A stretch of 34,824 nucleotides of DNA. Source: a virus. Location of the stretch: positions 1 to 34,824 of the IMG/VR virus record IMGVR_UViG_3300003702_000009; one strand, 5' to 3'. Positions 8,836 to 17,266 of this stretch are shown piece after piece (the stretch's first letter is position 1; each line of letters starts with the position of its first letter). The translations under genes were made by a program, and so were the position numbers. The notes beneath the pieces are model-generated. The model had not been told where the DNA came from, searched no databases, and saw only the letters and a list, made by a program, of their open reading frames with translations.

Positions 8836-9386
8836 TACTTAATTCCTAGCGCTTTATCTAACCGCCAGGTCAACTGACGAAATAGCTCTAAAGGAAAGTC
8901 TTTAGCAAGTGAAGCTTCTGTCTCTTGGTTTACAGCGTTCTTAAGCGTTTGCTCTGTGAACTTTGCACCAAAGCCAGCGACTTCAATGTTTCCTCTTCCC
9001 TGACCTTTTCGAATATAAATATTGCGTAAGCCTTTATTGGTAAATGTGTTTGGCCACTCGTAAGGACCAACCGCATGACCATCACCTCGCGGCTTAGCGC
9101 CTGCCGTTCTTGCAGACAGCCTATTGGTACCAGCCCACACTTTTCCGTGAAGACTAGTCGCTTTAGCTCGTGTAATTTTCACACGTTGTCTTATAGGTGC
9201 TTGCTTAACTTGCATGGCCTTAGAAGCACGGCGAACAATTTTCGTCCGTGACTTTTTAAGGCTGTCGTTGATGGTTGCCGCCATTGCACGGTTAACCTCA
9301 CCTTTTCTATGAGTATCTAGCGCACGACTCATTCGCTTCATTTCAGCTAAGGCTTGTTTTGAGTTAACAGATACAATTTTTGACAT
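8835..9386 (-). CDS. Minor tail protein Z (gpZ-like)
   Basis: A 183-residue basic protein corresponding to the prophage minor tail protein Z family. It begins with a helix (KQALAEMKRMSRALDTHRKG) and the family-style AMAATINDSLKKSRTKIVR segment (about 34-52), continues through basic strands, and has a YEWPNTFTNKGLRNIYIRKG motif near 110-129. In lambda Z is needed for correct joining of tails and DNA positioning at the connector. Neighbours U and the FII-like gene support this. Overlaps the next gene's start by one base. Confidence 0.82.
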   Translation of the reverse strand: MSKIVSVNSKQALAEMKRMSRALDTHRKGEVNRAMAATINDSLKKSRTKIVRRASKAMQVKQAPIRQRVKITRAKATSLHGKVWAGTNRLSARTAGAKPRGDGHAVGPYEWPNTFTNKGLRNIYIRKGQGRGNIEVAGFGAKFTEQTLKNAVNQETEASLAKDFPLELFRQLTWRLDKALGIK

Positions 9387-9388
9387 TA

Positions 9389-9670
9389 CTAAACACGCTC
9401 AAGGATCAAGCTGGTGACTTCGCCGGACTCTTGCTTTGTCACGAAAAGGTATTTAACGCCATTTACCGTGATAGGTTCCCTGCGTTTTATGGCTGGTAGC
9501 GATGTTTTCGGTGTGTCGAACTGAACCTGATTAGTGTCCAGTTCACCGAACTCATGCGCTCTGGTGTACAGATATCCATTCACCTCTACACCAGAGATAA
9601 CCGCCACATGTTTAAAGTCAGCAAAAAAAACTGACTCCATATCTGCGGCAAGATCATCTTGAAAGCTCAT
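9389..9670 (-). CDS. Head-tail joining protein (gpFII-like)
   Basis: A 93-residue protein in the lambda FII position. Short N-terminal helix (FQDDLAADMESVFF), then a run of beta strands with a typical SGVEVNGYLYTRAHEFGE loop and ending EVTSLILERV, as in small beta-barrel head-tail joining proteins that bind the connector after DNA packaging. It is slightly shorter than lambda gpFII (117 residues). Assignment rests on fold-like pattern plus synteny. Confidence 0.7.
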   Translation of the reverse strand: MSFQDDLAADMESVFFADFKHVAVISGVEVNGYLYTRAHEFGELDTNQVQFDTPKTSLPAIKRREPITVNGVKYLFVTKQESGEVTSLILERV

Positions 9671-9672
9671 AG

Positions 9673-9927
9673 CTATTCGCTTTCACCATCGTTCTCTGGA
9701 CCAAACGCCGCGTCTAAACCGTCATCGATTTTTGGCACTTCGATTTCAGTGTTAGCTTTTGCGTCGACAATTTTACCTTTCGACGCTGCCTGCAGTTCCT
9801 TTGCCATCGAAGCATCAATCGAGATGATTGTTTTTTTGCCTTTAGTTTTGTTAGGGAAGTAGCTTTTACCCATAAGGCGCACACCGCGTGTAAGCTCGAA
9901 GCTTACTTTTTTACTATCTCTAGCCAT
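9673..9927 (-). CDS. Small basic/acidic protein in gpFI position
   Basis: An 84-residue protein between the capsid terminator and the FII-like gene. The N-terminal half is basic (KKVSFELTRGVRLMGKSYFP), the C-terminal third acidic (EVPKIDDGLDAAFGPENDGE). I do not recognise the family. Lambda has FI, a packaging accessory, in this position, but sequence similarity to FI is not evident. It could also be a small capsid-associated or head-completion factor. It is the first gene after an intrinsic terminator, so its expression depends on read-through or on a promoter I did not find. Confidence 0.6.
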   Translation of the reverse strand: MARDSKKVSFELTRGVRLMGKSYFPNKTKGKKTIISIDASMAKELQAASKGKIVDAKANTEIEVPKIDDGLDAAFGPENDGESE

Positions 9928-9940
9928 TTTCTTTTACCTT

Positions 9941-9964
9941 AAAAAAAAGCACCCGAAGGTGCTT
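9941..9964 (-). terminator. Intrinsic terminator after capsid gene
   Basis: Minus-strand stem AAGCACC, loop TTCG, stem GGTGCTT, followed by a run of eight T. It lies 23 bases after the capsid stop codon and before the tail genes, so it would lower tail gene transcription relative to capsid unless antitermination is complete. Confidence 0.88.
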
Positions 9965-9986
9965 TGCTAGTTAAAAATTATGTGAA

Positions 9987-11876
9987 TTACTCACCCAAGC
10001 AGAATGCTTGAGGGTGACGAACCGCAACGTCTGCGTCTTGGAATAAACGCATAACAAGACCACCGCTAGCAACTTTGGTTGCGCGATCAGGTACCACGTC
10101 AAGCGCACCCCACAAGCCAATTAGCGCTTGCGAGAAGTCACCAAACAACATCTGGCCAGCGTTCATTTGTGTTGTTACTGCAGCGTTGTAATCGTTAACG
10201 CGGCCATTCTGCCAAATAAACTGACCTGTACCTGAAGCTTTCTCAGTTGTTTTAAGCTTGCCACGTAAAGACGGGCGCATTAGATAAGCCATAGTGTTAG
10301 CGTCTGCGTTGGCTTCTGCCACGTCAGTTTCAAATGCAACAGTTTCAGCCCATGTAGGGCTATTTGGTGTAGCGAACGCAATTGCACCGATACCGCTGGT
10401 GTTAGCGATACCTGTAGGCTCATTGCCAATGCCCGAACCGTAAAGCGCGCCCTGGTCTAAACCTAAGCTTTGACCACGCATGATGTCAGCCATAACCAGC
10501 GCTTCAATATCTGGCGTAGACTGGTTCATGATACGGCGAGTGATAGGAACTGCAGTAGCTAGCGTTTTAGGTCGTAGCTGTACAGTAGTGAAAGACAGGT
10601 CGCTATCTGTAGCCGCACCATCTTCTTCTACCCAGTAGAAGGTTGCCGAACCATTCTGTTTAGGAATATCAACATCACCCACAAGGCCAGACACCATGCG
10701 CGCACCTAATTGACCCACCACTGCTTGTGCGCGAAGCGCTTCAATGTACATTTCAGCATGAAGCTCGGTAGCTACAAGCTCAGCACCTTTACCTGCACCG
10801 CCTGCTGACTGCATACGTGCAAGTTGCATTTGGCGCAAACCGTAGCCCATTGCCTCATAACTAAGATAAATACCGTCAGCATCGCGGCCAACACGCTTAG
10901 CAATAGCTTCTGATACTTCACGCTCAAGGCCTGCTTTCTTAAAGTTGCCCGTAGCAACCGCGCGAAGCGCATTAATAACGCTGTACTTGCGAAGCTCGTT
11001 TTCACCGATATCCAAATTAATCATTGTGGACTCAGCTTCAGGATCTTTTCGCTTGCCGTGAAGTTCACGAATAAGCGCACTGTTAAACTCTTCGTAGCTA
11101 CGGCCTTTAGCAATAAAGTTATTGCCTAAATCAGTGGCACCGTACTGACGTGCAGTTTCAGCAATACGTTGAGCATCGCTTGCTTCAGGTGAAGTTTTAA
11201 CTTTACGTGGCTCTGCGAATTCACGCTTAGTTTGGTTAGTCGTTTCCGGTGATTCCGAACGTTCGGCCGTTTCATCCGGGGCGTTGTTGTCTTGGATTTT
11301 GGTATCATCCATTTTACGTACCTCAGTGGTGGTTATTTTTACGGGGTTGTCGTTTGTTTCAGCGTTTCGACCAACACCTACGGTAGGGTCTGCCGGTACT
11401 GATACAGAAGATATTTCCAGCGGTTCCCAGTGGGTAACGCGGTAGTAATCTAAATCGTTTTCTTCGCGGGTTAATTTGGCGGCGTGGATACGGTAGCCAA
11501 CAGATACATTCACGCGAATCTCATCTTGCATATCGATAAGAAGCTGCTGGCCAAGCGGATTGCGGCTCATCTTTATTTCAGCGTAGCCGCGGCCTTTCTC
11601 AATCCATGCTTTTTGAATAACGCCGCGTTGGTCGTTCCAATTGTGATCACTAAGGAACGGACCTTTATTGTTGATGCGTGCCAGGTCACATTCACCTTCT
11701 TCGTGACCAAGGGTTTCTACCCATCCCCAGCGCTCAACTTCATATTCACTGGAAAAGCTAAGGGTGACGATACGGCTTTCTTCGTCTACCTTTTCAATTT
11801 GCGCTTCCATGTCGCGCTGCATGACAGGACATTGCCCTTTGCGCAACATGGCTGCAGTAACTTTATTTACGTTCAC
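9987..11876 (-). CDS. Fused prohead protease and HK97-type major capsid protein
   Basis: A 629-residue protein with two parts. Residues 1-170 resemble HK97-type (U35-like) prohead serine proteases: a candidate catalytic His78 in GPFLSDHNW and Ser125 in RVNVSVGYRI, followed by the typical PLEISSVSVPADPT segment (about 152-164). Residues 171-285 are a charged, Pro/Thr-rich and helical linker like a scaffold or delta domain. Residues 290-629 are an HK97-fold capsid protein, with features such as LRPKTLATAVPITRRIMNQS and a C-terminal MRLFQDADVAVRHPQAF. The protease presumably removes itself and the delta domain after prohead assembly. An internal ATG at Met189 has its own Shine-Dalgarno, see the separate entry. 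It overlaps portal by 4 bases. Confidence 0.9.
   Translation of the reverse strand: MNVNKVTAAMLRKGQCPVMQRDMEAQIEKVDEESRIVTLSFSSEYEVERWGWVETLGHEEGECDLARINNKGPFLSDHNWNDQRGVIQKAWIEKGRGYAEIKMSRNPLGQQLLIDMQDEIRVNVSVGYRIHAAKLTREENDLDYYRVTHWEPLEISSVSVPADPTVGVGRNAETNDNPVKITTTEVRKMDDTKIQDNNAPDETAERSESPETTNQTKREFAEPRKVKTSPEASDAQRIAETARQYGATDLGNNFIAKGRSYEEFNSALIRELHGKRKDPEAESTMINLDIGENELRKYSVINALRAVATGNFKKAGLEREVSEAIAKRVGRDADGIYLSYEAMGYGLRQMQLARMQSAGGAGKGAELVATELHAEMYIEALRAQAVVGQLGARMVSGLVGDVDIPKQNGSATFYWVEEDGAATDSDLSFTTVQLRPKTLATAVPITRRIMNQSTPDIEALVMADIMRGQSLGLDQGALYGSGIGNEPTGIANTSGIGAIAFATPNSPTWAETVAFETDVAEANADANTMAYLMRPSLRGKLKTTEKASGTGQFIWQNGRVNDYNAAVTTQMNAGQMLFGDFSQALIGLWGALDVVPDRATKVASGGLVMRLFQDADVAVRHPQAFCLGE
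11310..11324 (-). promoter_or_regulatory. Internal Shine-Dalgarno and ATG inside protease-capsid gene
   Basis: GAGGT at 11324-11320, a 7-base spacer, then ATG at 11312-11310, in frame with the capsid and encoding Met189 (MDDTKIQDN). It falls exactly where the protease domain ends, so translation from here would give a scaffold-capsid protein of 441 residues without protease. Confidence 0.6.
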
Positions 11877-13432
11877 TGTTCGCCCTCTTCTTCGTCATTT
11901 TTAGGGGCGTTCTTATTGGCTGCAGCTGCAACTTTTGCCCCTTTGCCAATACCAAAACCTTTAGCCAGTTCCATCGCTGGACCTAGTATCTGAAGATATT
12001 GCTGCCAGCCTTCAGCCATTTCGTCGACATCAACACCTTTTTCATTCAGAACATCCATCGGGTTAACGGTGAAGTTATCCATGGCAGCGCCAATGGCCTG
12101 TTCATCTTTTAATGGGTCAACCCATTGCCATCTGCGGCCTTTGAAAGAAAATGCATCAACGCTGCGCTCTAAGTCATAACCTCTCAGGTTATCTATGGCG
12201 CCATTCAAAAGCGCATGTTTAAGCCAGCGTTGGTATATCGCGCCAACCACTTGGCTTATTAACCAACCTTGAAGGCGTTTCCAGTGCTCTCTATCTTCGA
12301 GTACTGCTTGACGAAGGCTTGACCATGAGACGCCTTCATAATCGTTCGCGCCTGTGTTGTAGTTCACATCAACGCCAGCAAACGCCCCTTTAAGCGAGGC
12401 CTTTTGAAATCCTTCAACTGAATCACCGTGATGTTGAAAGTTTGTTTCTTTTGCGCGATAACCCTCTGGGGTAATTGCTGCGCCGCCTGGCTCAAGTTCA
12501 AAAATGAAATCACCTTCGTCCTCTTCTTCAGGGGCTTCTTGCTCTGGGTCGCGTTCGTAAATAACCATGTTGCTAGCTGCAACCCTACTACCCACTAGCG
12601 CTGATTCGCGGTAACCACCTATATCGTGAAAATCTAAGAGTGATGCGTGAGCCCATGGAACACCGCGAGTTTGACCAGGGCGGAACATTGGAAAAGGAAG
12701 AATGATTTCCTCTGCAGGAATACGAACGTAGCGTTTGCCAGTATTGTCATGACGCCACGTATGTTCACCAGGGTGATTAGTTAATAAGTGGTAAGCTACA
12801 TGCCTGCCCCACTTATCTATCTCAACGCCCATTTTAATGCGAACGCCGTTTCCTAAATCTTTGTTTAAAGTGGCGTCCAACAGGTCAGCTTCAATAAGCT
12901 GAATGGCATACCCAAACTTATTGGGTGCGCCGTGAATGTGACGAATGATAATGTCACCGTCTTGGCATACGGTTTTTGCAATGAGCTGCATGGCCCCAAT
13001 GAAGTCCATGCGCCCACTAATTTCACACACGCCAATTTTGCACCACTTAGCGAACGCTTTTTCAATAGATTGATTAGCTACGCGGTCTAAATTCCCATCG
13101 TTTCCGCGAACTTCAGCGTGTAAGCGCGGCCCCTTATCACCAACAACGTGAGTCTGAACCATGGAAAAGAAGCGTTTCATATAACCAACGTCTTCACCGG
13201 CTTTACGACTTGCTGCTTTTATCCTTGATAAATCACGTCTTAACGTTTCATCAATACTCAGCCCAGAACCAAAGAAATTGTTTGAACTGATACGTGGGCT
13301 TTTTGCTGCAGCAAAGCGTTCCTGCGCATGCAATTTATGACGCTGACGATCACGGCTAGAACCAGCGCCTTTACCAAGAACTGGTTCAACTCGCTCAGTT
13401 TCGCCTTTCGACTTTTTAAAGAGATTAAACAT
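11873..13432 (-). CDS. Portal protein (lambda gpB family)
   Basis: A 519-residue protein of the lambda-type portal family. It shows family-like stretches: DLSRIKAASRKAGEDVGYMKRFF (about 65-87), a segment on DGDIIIRHIHG, ETHW-like HVAYHLLTNHPGEHT, PAEEIILPFPMFRPGQTRGVPWAHASL (about 235-262), and YEGVSWSSLRQAVLEDREHWKRLQGWL (about 360-386). The C-terminus ends in an acidic tail (DEEEGEQ) that may guide packaging or scaffold binding. Twelve copies form the DNA entry ring at one capsid vertex and dock terminase. It is translationally coupled to the protease-capsid gene (4-base overlap). Confidence 0.93.
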   Translation of the reverse strand: MFNLFKKSKGETERVEPVLGKGAGSSRDRQRHKLHAQERFAAAKSPRISSNNFFGSGLSIDETLRRDLSRIKAASRKAGEDVGYMKRFFSMVQTHVVGDKGPRLHAEVRGNDGNLDRVANQSIEKAFAKWCKIGVCEISGRMDFIGAMQLIAKTVCQDGDIIIRHIHGAPNKFGYAIQLIEADLLDATLNKDLGNGVRIKMGVEIDKWGRHVAYHLLTNHPGEHTWRHDNTGKRYVRIPAEEIILPFPMFRPGQTRGVPWAHASLLDFHDIGGYRESALVGSRVAASNMVIYERDPEQEAPEEEDEGDFIFELEPGGAAITPEGYRAKETNFQHHGDSVEGFQKASLKGAFAGVDVNYNTGANDYEGVSWSSLRQAVLEDREHWKRLQGWLISQVVGAIYQRWLKHALLNGAIDNLRGYDLERSVDAFSFKGRRWQWVDPLKDEQAIGAAMDNFTVNPMDVLNEKGVDVDEMAEGWQQYLQILGPAMELAKGFGIGKGAKVAAAANKNAPKNDEEEGEQ

Positions 13433-13435
13433 ACA

Positions 13436-13948
13436 CTACCTGTAGTAAGCTCGACGTGGGGGTTTAGTTAGGCCTTTCTTCTGCCTAACACTGCGAACGC
13501 GCCAGCTATATTTGCGCTTTAACTTTTCAAGCTGCTCAATAGGTATGCGAGTTAAGCTGCGGCCATCAACTGTGTAGTTTTCGTGATCAGAAAGAATGCG
13601 GCCTTCAATTCGCTTTTCTATGGCTTTCAAAACGCGTTCGGCATGACTGGTAGTGTCGCAATACTCTAAATCATGCGGGTTCGCGTCGATAATGATGTAA
13701 CCATGGGCTACTGTTTTGCGGCCTGTGCCATCATCGCTAAAAAGATGCCAACGGTATTCGCCAGACTGATAGGTCTTTGTTTCTTCAGAAGCCAGGTCAA
13801 CATGAAGCGCCCCATCAACCACAGTCGTGTCGATGGTAAATTTGCTTTCGGGGCCAACCAGAATGTACTGATAAGTGTGTGATGCGTTCGCCACTTTACG
13901 TGACCACTTTGCGTAGTCACCTTTTACTAAACGTTTTGGTTCGTTCAT
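13436..13948 (-). CDS. Head-tail connector with gpW-like C-terminus
   Basis: A 170-residue protein in the lambda W position, between large terminase and portal. Residues 1-90 look beta-rich (YQYILVGPESKFTIDTTVV, then DLASEETKTYQSGEYRWHLF), like a small Ig-type fold. Residues 100-170 are helical and basic and carry TVDGRSLTRIPIEQLEKLKRK, which resembles the gpW-type helix motif (DGRS..R....L..LR). gpW binds the portal after packaging to stabilise DNA and create the tail site. The extra N-terminal domain is not in lambda gpW (68 residues). Function inferred from position and C-terminal motif. Confidence 0.6.
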   Translation of the reverse strand: MNEPKRLVKGDYAKWSRKVANASHTYQYILVGPESKFTIDTTVVDGALHVDLASEETKTYQSGEYRWHLFSDDGTGRKTVAHGYIIIDANPHDLEYCDTTSHAERVLKAIEKRIEGRILSDHENYTVDGRSLTRIPIEQLEKLKRKYSWRVRSVRQKKGLTKPPRRAYYR

Positions 13949-16014
13949 TATCTAACCTGAGTGCTAAAGCCACGCTTTCGCCGTGGGCGAGTGGCAGATG
14001 ATTGGCGTTTTCGCTTGGTAGCTTTCTGTTCAACTTCGCTTTCTAATTCAGCGCTGAACATGTCTTTCTGACTTAAGCTGCTCTCTAATGCATCCCATTG
14101 GGCGCTAGTTTTGGCGTGAACCTTTTGAGACATTGCAGCGTGAAGCGCATAAACTTCGCAGTCGGTACCTTCGTTTCGTCTACCGCTTCGACACTGCCAA
14201 GTCATTTGGCCGCGAAGCTTTTTACTTGGCGCTTTGACCTCTGCAGTTACTTGTTCCCAGTAGTCAGCTCGCGCATCTTTGTAGCTATGCATGAAAGCCG
14301 CGGTACCTTGAAGGCGCTTTGATAGAAGATCTTTAGCCTTGTGAGTACCGACGAGGTAAACAAGAACGCCGTGTTTATCTGCTTTTGTTGAACGTTTGGC
14401 GTTGTTGTGGTCAAGTTTTGCAGAAGGTAAGCGGAAAATTTCACGCTTACCGTTGTCGTTACTGTCACCTTTGATAGCCATAAGGTGAACGCGTCTATGT
14501 TTCTTACTTCTCGTTCTAACGTAGTGATAAACCGCGTGGTTGGTACCACCATCTGAACTATCAATACTGGCCGCTGACAAGTAAATTCGACCTAGCGTTT
14601 CGTGCTCAAAACCGTTGAAAAGTAGCTGGTCTAACTCATCCCATACTGGATCAGCTTTATCAACACAGTCACCGGCTATCTCTTTCCAGAGAACCAGCCA
14701 ACTTTCTTCGTTTCTACCGTATGCCCGAATGATGATAGCCAGCCTATCGTGCTGAACATCGACGCCGGCGGTAACAATTAAGCCGCCTTTAGGTACCGTT
14801 AGCTCTGGGTAGTCATCAGCAAGCGCCTGCAGCTGCTCGTGATTCAGGTTATCTTTACTGCGGTATGCGTAAGGCTTACCCAGTTTAGAGTTCTGAAAAA
14901 TTATCCTACCGGCTTCATCACCAGCTGCTGCTTCATGCTCTGCTTCAAGAAAGTCCTTAACCAAACTTGAAAGCGAGGTGCCAGGAATACAAACGTAAAG
15001 TTCAGACAGCCCTTTGAAGGTTTCAATTACGCCATCAGTGTTAACCGTTGGTACCCAACCGCAGAACTTATCACCTTCTTCCTCTGCAACTCTGCAGGTA
15101 TTGAAAATATTTTGCTGACGCTGCCAGTCATTCCACGCGCTACCACAGTGAGGGCAGGCATAAACCGCCGTTTCAGGTAAATTTCTACCGTAAACAGGGT
15201 GAACGGGGCCTTCATCTTGCTCTACCCAGCTGACATTTTCCCAGTCTAAAACGTGCTTTTCGCCACAATCGTGGCAGGCCACTGGCAGAGTTCGCTGGGT
15301 ACCGAGGTTGATGTAATGCTCAACTTCGCTTAAATCCTCGACGGAAGGGGTGCCACCAAGAACAAACTTACGTTTTCGAAAGCGCTTAATGCGTTCACGC
15401 GCTAAGCGTATCGCATCACCCTGATCACCAACGTTACCGTTTGTGTCGTCGGGTTCTTCAACCAGTACCACTGGCGATGGCGTCGACTTAACGTTACTGA
15501 CTGAGTTGGAGCCGAAAACTTTAAGAGAGCCCCCAGGGAAATTCTTTTTGTTGCTTCGGTTACCCGCCTTTCTACTACTGCTAACATCAACTTTTTTAGC
15601 AAGTTCTGGCGTGGCCCTGATGACAGGTTCGAACTTCTCTTCAATGAAGTCGCGCGCTTTGTCATCTTTAGGGAACAACCCAAGAATTCGACTGGGTTCA
15701 CAGCAAATACGCTTTGCTATCCAGCCAGTTTCAAGCAGTGTCCAGCCGATTTGGGCAGCTTTCATCAAGCCGACCATTTCAACAAAGTCGTCATCTAGGG
15801 CATGCATTACACCCCAGAAGTACGGCACGTAATCCGCGTTGTACAGACCAGCAAAGTCTGCATCTTCAGCGGGTAGTCGAAAGTATTTTTCAAGCCATTC
15901 GCGCGTTGGAATGTTTTCAGGTGGCAACCACCCAGCGCGGCATTCGTCAATCAGAGTCTGTAGATTGGAACTGGAAGTCTGCAATAACTCGCATGGCAGC
16001 AGCTGTGGTTCCAT
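13948..16014 (-). CDS. terL: Terminase large subunit (lambda gpA family)
   Basis: A protein of about 688 residues of the GpA terminase family. MKAAQIGWT (about residues 85-93) stands in the place of the non-canonical P-loop seen in gpA; VVLVEEPDD (about 183-191) looks like the Walker B site. A zinc-ribbon pair CHDC and CPHC lies near 245-290. The nuclease part includes VTAGVDVQHDRLAIIIRAYG and an acidic SIDSSDGGTNHAVYHYV segment. I choose the ATG at 16014 over the TTG one codon earlier. It overlaps the small terminase gene by about 68 bases. The C-terminus is Lys/Arg-rich (KRKRQSSATRPRRKRG), a possible portal or DNA contact. It powers DNA packaging and cuts cos. Confidence 0.94.
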   Translation of the reverse strand: MEPQLLPCELLQTSSSNLQTLIDECRAGWLPPENIPTREWLEKYFRLPAEDADFAGLYNADYVPYFWGVMHALDDDFVEMVGLMKAAQIGWTLLETGWIAKRICCEPSRILGLFPKDDKARDFIEEKFEPVIRATPELAKKVDVSSSRKAGNRSNKKNFPGGSLKVFGSNSVSNVKSTPSPVVLVEEPDDTNGNVGDQGDAIRLARERIKRFRKRKFVLGGTPSVEDLSEVEHYINLGTQRTLPVACHDCGEKHVLDWENVSWVEQDEGPVHPVYGRNLPETAVYACPHCGSAWNDWQRQQNIFNTCRVAEEEGDKFCGWVPTVNTDGVIETFKGLSELYVCIPGTSLSSLVKDFLEAEHEAAAGDEAGRIIFQNSKLGKPYAYRSKDNLNHEQLQALADDYPELTVPKGGLIVTAGVDVQHDRLAIIIRAYGRNEESWLVLWKEIAGDCVDKADPVWDELDQLLFNGFEHETLGRIYLSAASIDSSDGGTNHAVYHYVRTRSKKHRRVHLMAIKGDSNDNGKREIFRLPSAKLDHNNAKRSTKADKHGVLVYLVGTHKAKDLLSKRLQGTAAFMHSYKDARADYWEQVTAEVKAPSKKLRGQMTWQCRSGRRNEGTDCEVYALHAAMSQKVHAKTSAQWDALESSLSQKDMFSAELESEVEQKATKRKRQSSATRPRRKRGFSTQVR

Positions 16015-16426
16015 CAATTGATTCTCTGTCTATGGTGATACCATGCTGGCTTTCCAGCATAGCTAAGATTTTTTCTATCGAGTTTGTGTACTCAGATTTC
16101 GCCAGGGCAATCCAACCGTCGATAGCCTCACGAACTTGTGCCTTGTCGAGAATTAGCTGTTCCTCTTTGAATAGCATTAGCTCTTTCATTCTCGCGTTGG
16201 CAGAAGCTTCGCGCGTTCGCGCTTCGTCTAACTTCAAGCGCTGGTCGCTTGCGGTTCTTCCGCTGGCTTCGTCGCGTAGTTTTTCGCAATAAGCACGTAA
16301 CCACTGGCGGTAGGTACCGCCACGAACTAAGGTTCCGTTATCGAGATGTTTGTGAATGGCCGGTTGTGAAGCACCAACCAAAGAAGCGAATTCTGTTTGT
16401 TTAGCTTTATCATCTAAATCAAACAA
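15947..16426 (-). CDS. terS: Terminase small subunit (Nu1-like)
   Basis: A 159-residue protein directly upstream of terL. Residues 1-40 hold a winged-helix DNA-binding pattern (QTEFASLVGASQPAIHKHLDNGTL), and residues 65-100 a charged helix (LKLDEARTREASANARMKEL) that serves for oligomerisation in Nu1-type proteins. It is expected to bind the cos region just upstream. The start is a TTG at 16426 with an AGGGGGG Shine-Dalgarno 8 bases away; there is no closer ATG. In this family the first domain binds cosB and the C-terminal end binds the large subunit. Confidence 0.87.
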   Translation of the reverse strand: MFDLDDKAKQTEFASLVGASQPAIHKHLDNGTLVRGGTYRQWLRAYCEKLRDEASGRTASDQRLKLDEARTREASANARMKELMLFKEEQLILDKAQVREAIDGWIALAKSEYTNSIEKILAMLESQHGITIDRESIDGTTAAAMRVIADFQFQSTDSD

Positions 16427-16459
16427 AATATAACCCCCCTATGGGATTTTATAGCTGTT

Positions 16460-16513
16460 AAAAAAACGCGGGTCTATGCGCCGTGTGAGGGGGTGCCTCC
16501 AAAAGGACCCGCG
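16460..16513 (-). other. Inverted repeat/terminator in presumed cos region
   Basis: Between the lysis genes and small terminase (16427-16531) an 8-bp perfect inverted repeat CGCGGGTC ... GACCCGCG spans 16467-16513 and is followed, on the minus strand, by seven T. It can act as a long-loop terminator. Because lambda-order phages carry cos exactly here, upstream of the small terminase gene, the GC-rich loop (GGGTCTATGCGCCGTGTGAG, part) is also the best cos candidate. I cannot place the cut points. Confidence 0.5.
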
Positions 16514-16531
16514 AAAATATTTTTATGAAAG

Positions 16532-16780
16532 TTATTTAGGAATGCATTCGTTGTTAGGTGATGCTTCCATAAGTTTGGCATGAAGTTCTTCTTGTCGTCT
16601 GTCTTCTTTGCGCTTGAAGTAGACGTTAACGCCGAAGGTGGCTATGGCTATGATAATACCTATCACTGCTACTAGATGGTCGATGTTTACCATTCCCCAT
16701 AAAGCCGTAAGGCCACTGGCTGTGTAGTTAGTAGCTGTGGTCTTATCACTCATTTTAAATCTGTCGCTATATGCTGACAT
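16532..16780 (-). CDS. Holin (single membrane segment)
   Basis: An 82-residue protein with a membrane helix at about residues 35-53 (HLVAVIGIIIAIATFGVNVY) followed by a basic, charged C-terminus (KRKEDRRQEELHAK). This organisation, and the N-terminal TTATNYTASGLTALWGMV motif, is that of phage holins such as the HP1 or 2-3 type. I start at the ATG at 16780, which has AGGAGT 7 bases upstream; a longer frame from 16831 lacks a ribosome site. The product makes membrane holes that let endolysin act or depolarise the membrane. It ends the lysis cluster ahead of cos. Confidence 0.72.
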   Translation of the reverse strand: MSAYSDRFKMSDKTTATNYTASGLTALWGMVNIDHLVAVIGIIIAIATFGVNVYFKRKEDRRQEELHAKLMEASPNNECIPK

Positions 16781-16852
16781 GCTATGCACTCCTGTAGGGC
16801 CCATAACATGATTATTCAATTGTTGTTCCATTGTGTATTAGACGTAAGGTTA

Positions 16853-17257
16853 TTACTTACCACGCCATACCTTCAGGCCAATAGCAGATAACACTACAGC
16901 CTTGAACAGAAAGTCTAAATCAACACCGGCTTTCTCAAGATTACTGATGGCCAGTACTGCTGCATCCAACATGCGAGAGTCATTGAATACAGCTAACAAT
17001 ATCGCACCTAATACCAACAAAGCGTAAGGTGAGGTAATGAGAACGGTAACGTACTCATCTTTCCAGCTGCTCTCTAAGCCCTGGGCTAATAGCGCTTCTC
17101 CCTCTGCGTCAGTAAGTGTGACCTCATGCTCACCTTGTAATTTAGTTTGCTTAAGCTTTGCCTTAGCCTGTTCAGCGTTTGCCTTTTGCTCTTGCTTACT
17201 CTTGAAGATACCAACAACACCATCAATAGCGCTGCTTAGAGGTTTTAACCAATTCAT
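16853..17257 (-). CDS. 3TM-type holin-like membrane protein
   Basis: A 134-residue protein with an N-terminal charged region (KSKQEQKANAEQAKAKLKQTK, about 19-39, coiled-coil like) and hydrophobic segments at about 74-92 (TSPYALLVLGAILLAVF) and 110-128 (LDFLFKAVVLSAIGLKVW). The pattern resembles the 'holin of 3TMs' (GTA-holin) family found with endolysins in prophages. It lies between the endolysin and the second holin gene. Whether it is the holin and the smaller gene an antiholin, or the reverse, cannot be told from sequence. No spanin pair is visible nearby. Confidence 0.68.
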   Translation of the reverse strand: MNWLKPLSSAIDGVVGIFKSKQEQKANAEQAKAKLKQTKLQGEHEVTLTDAEGEALLAQGLESSWKDEYVTVLITSPYALLVLGAILLAVFNDSRMLDAAVLAISNLEKAGVDLDFLFKAVVLSAIGLKVWRGK

Positions 17258-17266
17258 TATTTCACC

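Noticed and set aside
16781-16831. Longer holin start (MEQQLNNHVMG)
   Set aside because: No Shine-Dalgarno, whereas the ATG at 16780 has AGGAGT at ideal spacing.
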